A DNA stretch of 64,000 nt. Source: Cephalopachus bancanus (taxonomy: Eukaryota; Chordata; Mammalia; Primates; Tarsiidae). The notes beneath the pieces are model-generated. The model was not told the origin of the DNA, did not search any database, and saw nothing but the letters and a program-made list of their open reading frames with translations. Positions within the stretch are counted from its first letter, which is position 1; every line of letters starts with the position of its first letter. Positions 23,470 through 34,675 of this stretch are shown here, piece by piece. The translations under genes and the position numbers were made by a program. The stretch spans positions 3,348,001-3,412,000 of the forward strand of contig JAPVLO010000277.1 of assembly GCA_027257055.1 (NCBI GenBank), written 5' to 3'.

Positions 23470-24212
23470 AAAAAAATTTTTTTTGAGCCGGAGTCTCACT
23501 CCATCGCCCAGGCTGGAGCGCAGTGGCACACACATGGGCACCCCAGCGTCGACCAGCTGGATCCTGCGATCCTTCTGCCTCAGTCTTCCAAGTAGCCGGA
23601 ATTACAGCGCGCGCTACCACGCCCAACTAATTGTTTTATTTTATTTTTATTTTCAGCCAGTTGTGTTTTATTCGTGGGTGCTCAGGCCTTGACCGCTCCT
23701 TCCGCCCTGGGGACAGCCGCTCCTTCCGCTGCTGCTTCTCGGTCTTCAGCTTCTCCTCGTGCTTGCTGAGCCGGCGGCGCACGGCACGCGTTTTCTTAGG
23801 TCGCAGATCCAGGGCTTGTACTTCTTGCCCCAGTAGAACATCCTGAGGTTTTCTTTCTGAGTCTGGTTAATAACAGCGAGACCACGAGCAAGGGACTTGC
23901 GGACGACTCGGATCTTGGAGCGCTGGGAGGCCGCGCCGCCTGTCCCTTTGGCGACCCGTGGCTCCACCTTCGGGTCGTCCAGCTGTTTCAGCAGCTCCTC
24001 CTTCTTGCCGCGAAGGTCTCGGGACTTAATCTAGGCCATTGCTGCACAAGCCACCACCGCCGCGGCCGCCTGCTCCGGGGAAAAGAACTAACTTTTTTAT
24101 TTTATGGTAGAGACGAGGTCTCACTATGTTGCCCAGTCTGGTCCCGAACCTGCAGGCACAGGCAATCCTCTCGCTTTGGCCTCCCAAAGTGCTTGAACCA
24201 CTGCTAAGCATG
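23470..24212 (-). mobile_element. Alu dimer split by the RPL35 retropseudogene
   Basis: The right half lies at 23470-23642 and the left half at 24086-24212. They form one Alu broken in its central linker. Outer flanks repeat AGCATG (23458 region and 24206 region). Confidence 0.88.
23643..24085 (-). pseudogene. RPL35: RPL35 processed pseudogene
   Basis: Retrocopy of mRNA for large-subunit ribosomal protein L35 (RPL35; eL29... naming aside, a 60S protein), intronless and read on the minus strand. ATG is at 24037-24039, the natural TGA at 23682-23684, and AATAAA lies in the 3' UTR before an A-rich tail (23643-23653). Recognisable segments are [25 protein letters not shown] and [11 protein letters not shown]. 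Codon 3 is TAG (24031-24033). There is a 12-nt deletion after KVE, a 1-nt deletion at KYKP and another 1-nt deletion near the end. The CDS span of 358 bp against 372 for the intact gene agrees with these 14 lost bases. It is flanked by imperfect 18-19-bp duplications (23625-23642 and 24086-24104) inside an Alu. Not translatable; the intact RPL35 gene is elsewhere. Confidence 0.93.
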
Positions 24213-25975
24213 CTCTTTTATGTAAGCAGAGTGATAAATGGATACAAATAGAACAGAGAACACAAAGAATCTTAATCAAGAGATTGAAGGAAATAAACCA
24301 ACTAATAATAATGGTTCTTTCTTGGCATTAAGGTTTATCGTTAAGATTATGTTTCTGATAATATTCTGTATTGTCGAAATTTTCTCAAGAACTGCAACAA
24401 AACTGCTCAGGAAGGAAAAGAAAGCGGGAGGGGGAAAAGGAGAAAATGAAGAAAGAAAAGCAAGTAGTGGCCTGGTTACTTTGGAGAAATCAAGATGGTT
24501 TATGCACAGAAGGTAGAAACTGAATAATTTCAAATTTATAAACATATTTAACTTAAAACATAAAATCACATTACTTAAAAAGTTATTCCTTCCTTTTCTT
24601 TTTCACTGTAGCAGTAGTTAAAAATAACACACGGAACACCCTGGAAACACTAAAAAACACAGATTTGTTCCAGAAACCTTAGTTCATGTTGCTTTGGTTA
24701 AAATGAAGAGCAATTAATACTCCAAGAATGAGCTCAAAATTACTGACTCCAATAGAAAAATATGAAGATACTAGAATGCAGGAACAATGCATATAAGCCT
24801 TTACACTTCCTGAAGTAAAATACAGGGGTTCTAGCTAGCCAAAGGTCTTAACAGGAAAAGTGTGTTGCCTATTTCTTTACAGAAACATTTTTTTCCCACA
24901 TTATACCTGGGCTCTCATTAAAACAAAATTTTGCACCTTCACCTAGCAAATCTAAATCCATGAGAAAAAGAAAAACTTTTCATAATTCACTAATAAGAGT
25001 TTTAAATCTTGGTAAATGTTCTCTTTGTATATACATTATACTTTTGCTGATCAGGGTCAGATCTGGGTGAGCCTTTGCCAATCAGTTAATAAAAGAATGA
25101 CACAATGACTATGTCATCCACAGACACTAGCTTCTCCAAAAGTAATTAATTTCTCCCTTTTTCCCATGTCACATGCATATTTCCCTGTGCTCTGACTCTC
25201 TGCAAGTGAAGGAGTGGGCAATTCTTCTGATCACATTTACTTCATGTGCTTACTGCATAATTCTCTTGGCAAATTTTACTTAACTGTTTAATTTAGAAGC
25301 ATGCAGAATCAGTGCCATGTGCCAAGAAAAATTCAGCAAACCTTGTCTGCTACAGTGTTGTTTAAATAAGACAAGAGAAAAAGACTGTGAGTTTAATGTA
25401 ATTAAATAAAGAGGATTTTGATGTCGACCATACTGAATTTAGCACTCCTTTAAAAAAAATAGGCATTTTCTTATAAATGTCATAAGAAACAAGATAAAAT
25501 GCATTTGATGAGTTTCCATCAGCCTATTTTATTTATAGGCTTTGGCAGGCTCTGCAATATGCTGGGAAATTCTAATGATGGGTCTATTATCAGAGAACGA
25601 CACTATATCTATATCAATTGAATTATTGGTAAAAATAACCTAAATACCCATTTTATTGTCTTGCTGAATTCACTTAAAGAGAAACTTAAAAATATTTATA
25701 TACAAATGGATCTAGAGTGAAGAAGTTGAGAAAGAAAACTTCACTCAAGGTACACAAAGAGAAATGCTCTGAGGTCCAAGACTAGAGGCATAGAATATAC
25801 AAAGTTTTTGTTTCCTAAATGCTTCAATTTACAGAAGAAAGTTTTTCATTTAAAAATTTTCCTTAATTTCGCATTTGTTCTTCAGAATATATGTAAATGA
25901 ATCATACTACAGTATTTATATTTCTCCTAATGAGCTGCCTCTCCGGGACAGGAAAAAAAATTATGTTATAAGTAT
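24213..25975. other. Unique intron
   Basis: AT-rich, with a purine-rich stretch near 24410-24460. Open frames of about 90 codons occur on both strands without recognisable domains. No exon or repeat recognised. Confidence 0.55.
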
Positions 25976-25976
25976 G

Positions 25977-26325
25977 TGGCTGAGTGTGGCGGCTCATGCT
26001 TGGAATCCCAGCACTTTGAAAGGTCAAGGCAGGAGGACTGCTTGAGTCCAGGAGTTCAAGACCAGCGTGGGCAACATAGCAAGACTGCATCTCTACAAAA
26101 AATTCAGACTGCATCTCTACAAAAAATTCAAAGTATTAGCAAGGCATGGTGGTATGCACCTGTAGGCCCAACTACTCAGGAGGCTGAGGCAGGAGGATTG
26201 CTTGAGATCAGGAGGTTGAGGCTGTGGTGAGCCGTAATTGTGCTACTGCACTCCAGCCTGGGCAACAGAGTGGGACCCTGACTCAAAACAAAAACAAAAA
26301 GCAAAAAACAAAACAAAAATACTGA
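25977..26325 (+). mobile_element. Older Alu dimer with a 24-bp tandem duplication
   Basis: AluJ-like copy. AGACTGCATCTCTACAAAAA plus four bases is present twice in a row at about 26082-26130 in the left-arm end. The tail is built of CAAAA units. Confidence 0.9.
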
Positions 26326-26486
26326 CTTCTTAATTTAAAAAATCACTGACATCTTATTTTCTACCTAATTGCTTCTCAAAAGCAGCAGGTCTAAAGCATA
26401 TGAACCTAGGGTTTGTTGTTTTTTTTTTTCATTATTTTTTAATCTTGAAAGCTATTAACAAGGGAGATTGATTTTTTTTTTTTGGT

Positions 26487-26526
26487 CTCTCTCTCTCTTC
26501 CTCTCCCTCCCTCCTTCCTTTCTTCC
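26487..26526. repeat. Pyrimidine-rich (CT/CCTT) simple repeat
   Basis: Run of TC, CCCT and CCTT units. Confidence 0.85.
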
Positions 26527-26529
26527 ATT

Positions 26530-27250
26530 ACACTTCATATACATTTTTCTTCAAATATATAATACAAGTACATGGTACAGAACTTACAAAGACACATTAG
26601 GCAGTATAATAAACTCCCTATCCCTGAATTCCCAGTTATTCAGTTCTCCTCCACAAAGCTATTCCTATTACAGCCTTCCAGGATCTTCTATGCTTATGTA
26701 AGCATGTGCACGTGTGTTCTCCCTTTATAAATAGCAGTATACCATATACACTGTTTTGTAGCTTACTTTTCTTTTTTAAGTTGGAGTCTCCTGTCGCCCA
26801 GGCTGGTGTGCAGTGGTACACTCACGGCCACTGCAGCCTTGACCTGCAGGGCTTAGGCAATCCTTCTGACCCAGCCTTCCAACTAGCTGGAACTACAGAT
26901 GTACACCACACCCAGCTAGTTTTTGTGATTTATTGTAGAAACGAGGTCTCACCAAGTTGCCCAGGCTGGTCTTGAACCCCTGGGCTCAGGCAATCCTCTC
27001 GCCTCGGTCTCCCAAAGTGCTGGGATTACAGGCTGAGCCACCGTGCCCGCCCTGTCTCTTACTTTTTTATGAATTCCATATTACCTCATATAAATTTAAC
27101 ACATATAAAGCTGCCTTTAAAAAACAGTGACATAGCAGTATTCCATTGTACCAATATACTATAATTTATTTAACCTGTTCTTGACTGAGGGACATTTGGG
27201 TGAATCCGAATCAGCTCTGAAATGATTTGCAAAAAAGAATGTGATGTCTT
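26530..27250 (-). mobile_element. Old L1M fragment, antisense, split by an Alu
   Basis: 'tagcagtataccatataca' and, after the Alu, 'cagtattccattgtacc' with 'ggacatttgggtgaatcc' are typical reverse L1M 3' text. Confidence 0.6.
26776..27050 (-). mobile_element. Alu dimer, lineage-specific type
   Basis: Reverse Alu with the diagnostic 'attacaggctgagccaccg' end and 'gatttattgtagaaacgagg' linker. Flanks share CTTACTTTT. Confidence 0.9.
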
Positions 27251-27508
27251 ATCAGCAACTATTGACTACAGGGTGGACAGGTTATTTATAGATGCTCACC
27301 TAATTTTAGTTCATCTTATTCAAACATAATAGTAGCTCCAAAGTCTCCAGGGAATAGGAAGAAACAATACCGCTGCTTTGGCTAAAACCAAAGGTTACTT
27401 TAAAGTCAATAAAATAAGGGTGCATTTATTCAGAAAGAATTCTATGCCATATTAGCTCTTATAATAATGGTGGAAATGCAAAGAAAAACTTTAAAAATTT
27501 AAAATTTG
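27250..27508. other. Unique intron
   Basis: Nothing recognised. Confidence 0.5.
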
Positions 27509-27806
<298 letters not shown>

Positions 27807-27812
27807 TTTATA

Positions 27813-27911
27813 TATTAGTAAAATTCAATTACTAATATTCAATTATATTAGTAAATTTCAATTACAAGTATTCAAATATATTAGTAAAATTCAATTACTA
27901 ATATTCAATTA
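27813..27911. repeat. 33-bp minisatellite, three copies
   Basis: Units at 27813-27845, 27846-27878 and 27879-27911. The first and third are nearly identical, the middle one differs at a few bases. Outer units hold an ATTAGTAA/TTACTAAT hairpin. Confidence 0.92.
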
Positions 27912-28044
27912 TTGTCAATGCAACAAAAACTACCAATTGACAATTATGAACTTATCCTCTTATCTTCAGCTACCTTTAAACTGTAGCTTGTAGAAAGCTT
28001 GACTGTGGAGAACTAGTAAGCATTTGGTTTTATTTTTGTTTTTG

Positions 28045-28338
28045 TTTTTTTAAGTCAGAGTCTCACTCTGTCACCCATGCTGGAGTGTAGTGGCCCACTC
28101 ATGGCCACCGCAGCCTCAGCCTGCTGGGCTCAGGCTATCCTTCTACCTCCGCCTTCCAAGTATCTGGAATCACAGGCATGCGCTGCCATGCCAGGCTAAT
28201 TTTTTTTTTTTTTTTTACTTGTAGAGACGAGGTCTCACCAAGCTGCCCAGGCTGGTCTCAAACCCCTGGACTCTGGCAATCCTCTCGCCTCAGCCTCTCA
28301 AAGTGCTGGGATTACGGCATGAGCCATTGTGCCCGGCA
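28045..28338 (-). mobile_element. Alu dimer
   Basis: Reverse Alu. Flanks share AAG(C/G)ATTTGGT at about 28018-28028 and 28338-28348. Confidence 0.9.
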
Positions 28339-28349
28339 AGGATTTGGTC

Positions 28350-28655
28350 TTTAAATATAAAACAGAAAGTCCTTTAAAAAGGTGACAGTAATGCAACCTC
28401 ACTGAAGAGCAAATGCATATAATTAAAGGAACTTATTCTTAAAGGAGGCACTCTTTCCTTAAAGAATTCAGCTCCTAATCATCATCTGGATGGATGCTGT
28501 TAGTCCTTTTCCACTTTTTCCCATCCCAATTCCCTAGTTCCACCTTTCTCCAGTCTCTGCATAATGGGGTAGCCTAACTTTGGTTCCAAGATAAACTGAA
28601 ATAGGAAATGAGATTAAAACAAAAATAAACAACTTGAAAACAAACAAAAAATAGC
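28350..28655. other. Unique intron
   Basis: Nothing recognised. Confidence 0.5.
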
Positions 28656-28659
28656 TTCA

Positions 28660-29235
28660 GAAAAACACTTCCAGCCCCATGCTAAACACTGGCCTCCAAT
28701 AGCAGCACCTCAGTCAGCAGCGCTGTCAGAGCAGCTCCAAGGACGCTGCTGCAGCCTGAGAGGCGCACCTCAGTCCCCCTTCTTGTTTCTAGCGAATTAA
28801 TATTCCTGTTTTCTAGGCCCTGCCTAGGACTGGAGCCCAGTCCTGAAACTTCAGTGTGGGAATTTAGCCTCACCAGGTGTGATGAGACTACACTTCAGTT
28901 CTGTTCTGAGTGCCGAATCCAAGAGATAAAAATCCCTTCTTTTATGGAGGCTGACTGCCTGACTGAGCTGACTAATTCCTGCTCTCCAAACTGTTCTTGC
29001 TCTGCCCTACACTTGTTGGGGCATCCTGACAATCTCTCTGGTGGTCCCCTCCGGTGGTCGCCAATCCCTGGTGGTCTCAATGACTTGTTTGGAATGTGTC
29101 CATATTTTTGAACTGCCCGGCAGTTTCTTGTTTACCTATCAGAACCCTTGCTATCAGCCTAAGCTGTTCTATTAAGCAGACCAAGTGCCTAGTTTTTGTC
29201 CCTTGCCATTTGATTTGCTATGAAACATGGAAGAA
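28660..29235. other. Unclassified moderate-GC block
   Basis: Clearly richer in G+C than its surroundings, with no Alu or L1 wording. It contains a GGTGGTC motif three times at about 29040-29075. Open frames of 85 (+) and about 60 (-) codons show no domains. It could be an old LTR or conserved intronic DNA; I cannot assign it. Confidence 0.4.
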
Positions 29236-29251
29236 GTGCTGTCTTTTAGGA

Positions 29252-29589
29252 CAGAGGTCCCCAATGCCTGGGGCCAAAGCCCAGTACCAGTCTGTGGCCT
29301 GTTAGGAACCCAGCTACACAGCAGGTGAGCAGCGGGCCAGTTCCACCTTCTTTTAGATCAGTGGTGGCCTGTCCATTATTTCATTTACTACTTCTGTCTG
29401 CACTTCTTTTTTTTTATGGTGAGTTGTATAATTATTTCATTATATATTACAATGTAATAATAATAGAAATAAAGTACACAATAAATGCTATACACTCGAA
29501 TCATCCCGAAACCTCTCCCCACCCCCACCTGTGGAAAAACTGTCTTCCATGAAACTGGTCCCTGATGCCAAAAAGGTTGGGGACCGTTG
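29252..29589 (+). mobile_element. MER1-type hAT (Charlie3 group) element, complete
   Basis: 338 bp. Ends are CAGAGGTCCCCAATG and, complemented, CAACGGTCCCCAACC. Flanked by the exact 8-bp duplication TTTTAGGA (29244-29251 and 29590-29597). Body text 'tctgtggcctgttaggaacc' and 'gtggaaaaactgtcttcc' is MER1. Nonautonomous: no transposase frame. Confidence 0.93.
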
Positions 29590-29597
29590 TTTTAGGA

Positions 29598-30689
29598 GGA
29601 CTGTCTAGTGTTAAGTTTGAAGCACTGTTAAGTGGGTCGGTCGAGTATATCTTAAAATTGTGCCATCCTGTTTAATAGCCATCAGCCCTTTGTGTGGCTA
29701 TCACGCACTTGAATAGATGTGGCTTGTTGAGTAGATGTGCATTAAGTGGATTTCAAAGAATCAAAATAAAAAAGAAAGAGAGAAAGAAATATCAATAATT
29801 TTAAAAATACTGATAAATGTTAAAGTGATAGTACTATATGTCTGGTAAATAAAATATATTAAAGTTAATTTTACCTTTTCTTCCTTTTACTTTCACATCA
29901 TATTTCTCCTAGACTGTGTTGCTTTAGAACATTTAACTAATGGTAGCAACAACAGCGTCATTATTTTGAGAGATTTGCTTGTATATATAGATATACAGAG
30001 ATATAATTAGCAAATATCTAAAAATGAAAGCTCTTCTTTGCAGAAAAACTGCCAGCTAATACTCGTTGGAAGAATGGTAGATTCAATTATCTCATGTTGC
30101 AATCCCCACTGGAATAACTGATTCAGGCAAGGATCAGTAATGAATGCTAAAGCCACTGGTGAGGGGTTGCAGAAGAGGATAGTCATTCGGTGGCAAAATG
30201 GCATCCTAGAGATTATTTACAAAGTGCAAAGAAAAGATCTGGTGGTCACCACCTTAATCGAGCAAACTTAGCATATGAATAGCACGACAACTGGACATTG
30301 TAGACCTCATATTACGTGGCAATATGAGTTAAACATTACCTAAAAAGTATTTTTCTCAATTTACAACATGCAAAATTTTTCAGCATACAGAAGAATCATA
30401 CCACTTAATATTTCACTACTTCATCTATCCATTTCCTTATATACCCATCAGCCCATTTTATTTTTTGATGAATTTCAGCGTAGATTGTTGCCATTAGTAT
30501 ATGCACTCCCGAAATAATTCATGAAGTATTTTTGCCAAAAATATCCAACCTAAATCTAATGAAGCCTTTAATTCTAACTTCTAGTTTACAGAAAACAAGA
30601 GAACAAAATAAGTTATTTGATATATAAGTAAACAGAAAAATACAACATGCGAAACATTCTGTAAAATTACATGGTTTAAAAGTTTGTGT
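29598..30689. other. Unique intron
   Basis: AT-rich. No exon or clear repeat recognised. Confidence 0.55.
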
Positions 30690-31000
30690 CAGCTGGGTGT
30701 GGTGGCTCATGCCTGTAATCCCAGCATTTTGGGAGATGAAGGTCAGAGGATTACCTGAATCCAGGGGTTCGACCAGCCTGGGCAACTTGGTGAGACCTCA
30801 CCTCTATAATAAATCAAAAAATCAAAAAACAACAACAAAAAAATCAGCTGGGCATGGTGGCGTGCACCTGTGGTTCCAGCTACTTGGAAGGATGAGGTGG
30901 AAGGATCACCTGAGTCCAGCGGTTCGAGGCTGCGGTGGCTATGAGTATGCCACTACACTCCAGCCTGGGTGATGAAGTGAGACACCTACTCGGGAAAAAA
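30690..31000 (+). mobile_element. Alu dimer
   Basis: 'cagctgggtgtggtggctcatgcc' to the A tail. Flanks share AAAGTTT(G/A)GGT-like sequence. The linker holds an extra CAACAACAA stretch. Confidence 0.9.
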
Positions 31001-31069
31001 AGTTTAGGTGACTAGATTTAAGAGTCTAAAGAGACATTCCAACTTCCCAGCCTAAAAGAGATACTACTT

Positions 31070-31390
31070 ACAAAAGATAACCTTGCAACAACTAGAGAAA
31101 TGTGACAATGGACTGGATACTGGATGATACCATGGAATTATTCATTTTCTTATGTGCAATAATGAGAACTGTGATCATGTAGGAGGTTGTCCTTATTCGT
31201 TGGAGATGAATGCTGAATGCACACATACACACATGTACATCTTCAAATGTATTGATTTATTTCTTTTATAGAGATAAAGCAAATGTGAAATATTTAACTA
31301 TTGTATCTAAGAAGGTAAGCAAGTGCTGCTCACTGTGCTAGTCTTTCAAATTTTCCGTACATCTGAAACACTCCAAAATAGAAACTGAGG
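31070..31390 (+). mobile_element. Old L1-type 3' end
   Basis: 'tgatcatgtaggaggttgtcc', 'gagatgaatgctgaatg' and the 'ctccaaaataga' end are the kind of text found in old L1M 3' UTRs. Confidence 0.5.
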
Positions 31391-31394
31391 GTTC

Positions 31395-32190
31395 AGGATA
31401 AATTTTTTAAAATATCGCAGAGAAGTTGATATGGTCTATTCTGTTTCATCCTGCTGGAACTTTCAGATTGAGAATGTAATATTTGAAAAAAAAGTCTTAT
31501 CACAGACACACAAACAATAATATATCTCTATAACAATCTTTATTTTCACTTGACAGCCAATGCTATTTCTATGCAGCATTCAACTGATGATTTAGTTGTA
31601 TGCAAAGGCTTTAAGGCTGCAGTGTAACAGAAGACAGTTCAATCTTAAGTTTACACTTGAGTCAGGCTCACTACCATAGTAATGCACAGATTGAGACAGT
31701 CCCACAACTTCAGATTTTACTTTACACATCACTTGTTAAAAGTATCTTGCAACAGATCTTGCCTATTTCTGCCAACAAGAGACACAAAAGGTTTTTGTCA
31801 TCTTTCTCTTTAAGATTTTATTTTGCTTTCCAAGCTACTGCTGCTCCTGGGAGTAATCAGGGCAGCTGCATCCTAAAATCCAAAGACACATCCATTACCC
31901 AGATCATTAGAATTAGAAAAAGAATATCAGCAGCAGAGATCATTGGATATAGTACAGCATTAATTAAATAAAAATATTAAGTTTATGTTACTAAAACAAG
32001 ATTAACAAAAAGAAACAAAGTCTTATGTGTGTACCTATAGTTGGGGAAAACAAAATCAGCCACTGACATTCAAACTTTCTTTCAAACTATGGCTAGAAAT
32101 GTCATATAACCTGGAATCAAAGAAGCCCCTAAGAGAAAAAGGTGACCATGACTAGATAGTAGTAGACATTAAACTAAATATTATTACAAT
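31395..32190. other. Unique intron
   Basis: An open frame at 31657-31971 (+, 104 codons) has no recognised domain and no splice context. No clear repeat. Confidence 0.5.
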
Positions 32191-32201
32191 CAGGGCTTAG
32201 G

Positions 32202-32375
32202 GTTTTTTTGTTTTTCTGGGTTTTTTTTTGAGTTGGAGTCTCACTCCATCGCCCAGGCTGGGGTGCAGTGGCATGCTCTCAGCCAACCCAGCGTCGATCT
32301 ACTGGGCTCTGGCAATCCTTCCGCCTCAGCCTTCCAAGTAGCTGGAACTACAGGTGCATGCTACCACACCCGGCT
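32202..32375 (-). mobile_element. 5'-truncated Alu
   Basis: Only the right arm plus linker remains. Flanked by AGGGCTTAGG at 32192-32201 and 32376-32385. Confidence 0.9.
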
Positions 32376-32517
32376 AGGGCTTAGGTTTTATAGTTAAGAG
32401 TGTTTTTCCGTATAAAGGAACAATAGTAAAGTATGAACAAGTTAGCACATGGATTCAATAATGTAATTAAATACATTGTCTTGCTAGATGCAATAAATAA
32501 AAGAAAACGATATTTAC

Positions 32518-32628
32518 CAGGGTTTGTCTTCTCAAGTTGATACCATCGGTAAAACGCTCTTTTCTTCTGTTCACTCAGGTCTGATCCCTGCTGCAGCAGC
32601 CAATGAGAGATCCGGCTCTGGCTGATAC
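32518..32628 (-). CDS. HMBOX1: HMBOX1 internal exon (POU-specific/HNF1-N-like domain, end part)
   Basis: Internal coding exon of 111 bp. Read on the minus strand it starts after an AG acceptor with a pyrimidine-rich tract and ends at a GTAAAT donor. It encodes 36 whole codons, from ISQSRISHWLLQQGSD to YRWYQLEKTNP, flanked by split glycine codons (phase 2 in, phase 1 out). I recognise this as homeobox-containing protein 1 (HOT1), a nuclear factor that binds double-stranded telomeric repeats through its homeodomain. This exon is the last part of the POU-specific/HNF1-N-like helical domain that precedes the homeodomain. There is no stop, frameshift or altered splice site, so it looks functional. 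It joins in frame to the exon at 19263-19416 across a 13.1-kb intron. The preceding exon was not found up to 64000, so that intron exceeds 31 kb. Confidence 0.95.
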
Positions 32629-34000
32629 CTATGCAGAAAGAAGATAAACAGTTTTTTTGGGTACTGAAATCAGTGTAGTTGGTGAAGATTCTGATGATTC
32701 TGAATTACTGTGAGCTCTATTCTCTGTCATTCAGTAAGGAAGTTGCAAGCTGAGCAAACTCCTTCATATTGAGGTTTTTAGTACAGGTTGACAACACTGG
32801 CGAGGATGTACTCAGAAATTATCTGTTAAAAGTCAAGACATTTTATTAACCAAGACTTGACAGTGGCCTCTAAAAATTAATCTCCAAACCAGGCCCATAA
32901 ACATGAAATAAAGAGATTTCTAAAGTAACAGTTATTTGTCAGAGCTGATTATACTTGTGTTCCCTCAATCACCACTACTCAACTTTAAACAGATACTGAG
33001 AGAAAAAAAATCAAGTCAGTAAGTTTTGCTACTCATTACTGATACTGATGAGATTTAGAGACTAGGAATTGAAGGGTCACTGAAAACATTGTCTTCGATG
33101 AGCTTTTTGGCTTATTTGTTCATTCATGTAGGCATTTTTAGACTTGTTGCCATTAGTACAGAGAAGTAAGAATCAGCAGACTTTTAGAGTTATGCTGCAA
33201 TATAACCTCTTAAGAAATCTCAACAGCTAAAGACACTCTTCTAATGCATTTACTTTCCCAAAACTGAATAGAATATAAAGCAGTAGTTTTTGGCTATCTC
33301 TAAGAAGTTCTTGACAGCAATTAATTGGAAATGTAAAAAAATCTCCACATCTGAAAGTAAAAAGTAGGTCTAAAACTTACTAGCACACTCATTCTGGTCA
33401 TTACTGCCATTCCAAAAAAAAAGAGAATAATTCAATATAAACTAGCAAAACCAAAGAATAACAGGAAAGACAAAACTGTCTTGTAAGTCCACAGGGCACT
33501 TTCCAAAAGACCATGCACAGCAAGCTATCATAAACCAGTATCTAAAATCTCCCTAGGAATTACTGATGGTAACTGGGTAGTACTGAATAGCACCTGTGCC
33601 AACACCTTTATGTATAGTGTATAAGCTCTCAGGTCCAACAGGAAGAGAGGCTATCTAACAAGAGGAAAAGCAGGAGGTCCTGTGATCACATTTAACTCAT
33701 TAAAAGAAAGACCCCTGAGTTTCACATATTTAAAAATTTATGTTAACATTTGAGGAAAGGGGGAAGGGGAGTATTAAAGACTGTGAAGCAAGATTCACTG
33801 CTTAGAAACAGCTTTCTATTTCAAAAGGCAAAATTCAAAGCGTTTTCTAAAACCTGATTGAGAATCTATGTGATACAGGTGCTGACAGCATTGTATGCTT
33901 GTTCTAAGAGAATGAAAGTATTCTGGATCATTAAATCAGCTGTGTTTAGCAATACTTTCACCAAAAGTCTAGTTTCAGACATGATAGTATTTTTGCACAC
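32629..34000. other. HMBOX1 intron upstream of the 32518 exon
   Basis: Acceptor AG at 32629-32630 (minus strand) with a TTTCTTC-type tract behind it. The rest is unique sequence without recognised repeats. Confidence 0.6.
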
Positions 34001-34010
34001 TACTTTTTTT

Positions 34011-34361
34011 CTTTTAATTTTTATTTTAAAGATGTGGGATACAATTCAGGGTTAGGTATACAAATGGTCATTGTACAGGTGTAAAGTTTGGGCCTCACTT
34101 TGCTCCCCAGTTCACCTGGTTTGATATCAGATATCCTTATTGATGAAGTGTGCTCCCCCCTCCCCTGGCAGCTTCCCACTACTGTCAATCCCTTTCTTGT
34201 AATATTATGATAATTGTTCAGGGTCCACTTATGAGTGAACATGTGGTACTCAGTTCTTTGTTTCTGTGATAGATCACTGAATATTATAGACTAAGTCCAT
34301 CCAAATTGCTGTGAAGTTCACAATCTTGTCCTTCTTTATGACAGCATAATATCCCAATGTT
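34011..34361 (-). mobile_element. Short 5'-truncated L1 3' end, same lineage as the 1890 copy
   Basis: About 350 bp in reverse. Text such as 'taggtatacaaatggtc' and 'gaacatgtggtactcag' corresponds to the ORF2 end and 3' UTR of the full-length L1. The poly-T start and CTACTTTTT on both sides suggest an independent short insertion. Confidence 0.8.
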
Positions 34362-34675
34362 ACCCTACTTTTTAAAGGATGAAGAAAACAATCATTTACC
34401 ACCATAAAATCAAAATTGATTCTCATGTCTACAAAACTATTTTACTTGAATTCTTCATATTGGTACCATACTATTCAAAAGCAAGGACTCTGAGGAAAAT
34501 CTACTAGGTTCATGAAAAGTAATTTTGGTTTTTGCACTGTTGATATTTGCCATTTGATACTGGAATACATTCTTAAATAAATGTGGTCACATTATACACC
34601 ACTTTAATGCACATTTCTTGCTTTATTTTTTTTGTTAATGACTTATTACTTGCTATTTTATATTTATTTTAGACT

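Noticed and set aside
24238..24569. Overlapping frames of 92 (+) and 97 (-) codons
   Set aside because: Both strands are open because of purine-rich sequence lacking stop patterns. No family resemblance.
28854..29111. 85-codon Cys-rich open frame as a small secreted protein
   Set aside because: No signal peptide, no regular cysteine spacing, and the block is unclassified, possibly LTR-like.
31657..31971. 104-codon plus-strand open frame
   Set aside because: No domain, low-complexity composition, no splice or promoter context, opposite to the host gene.
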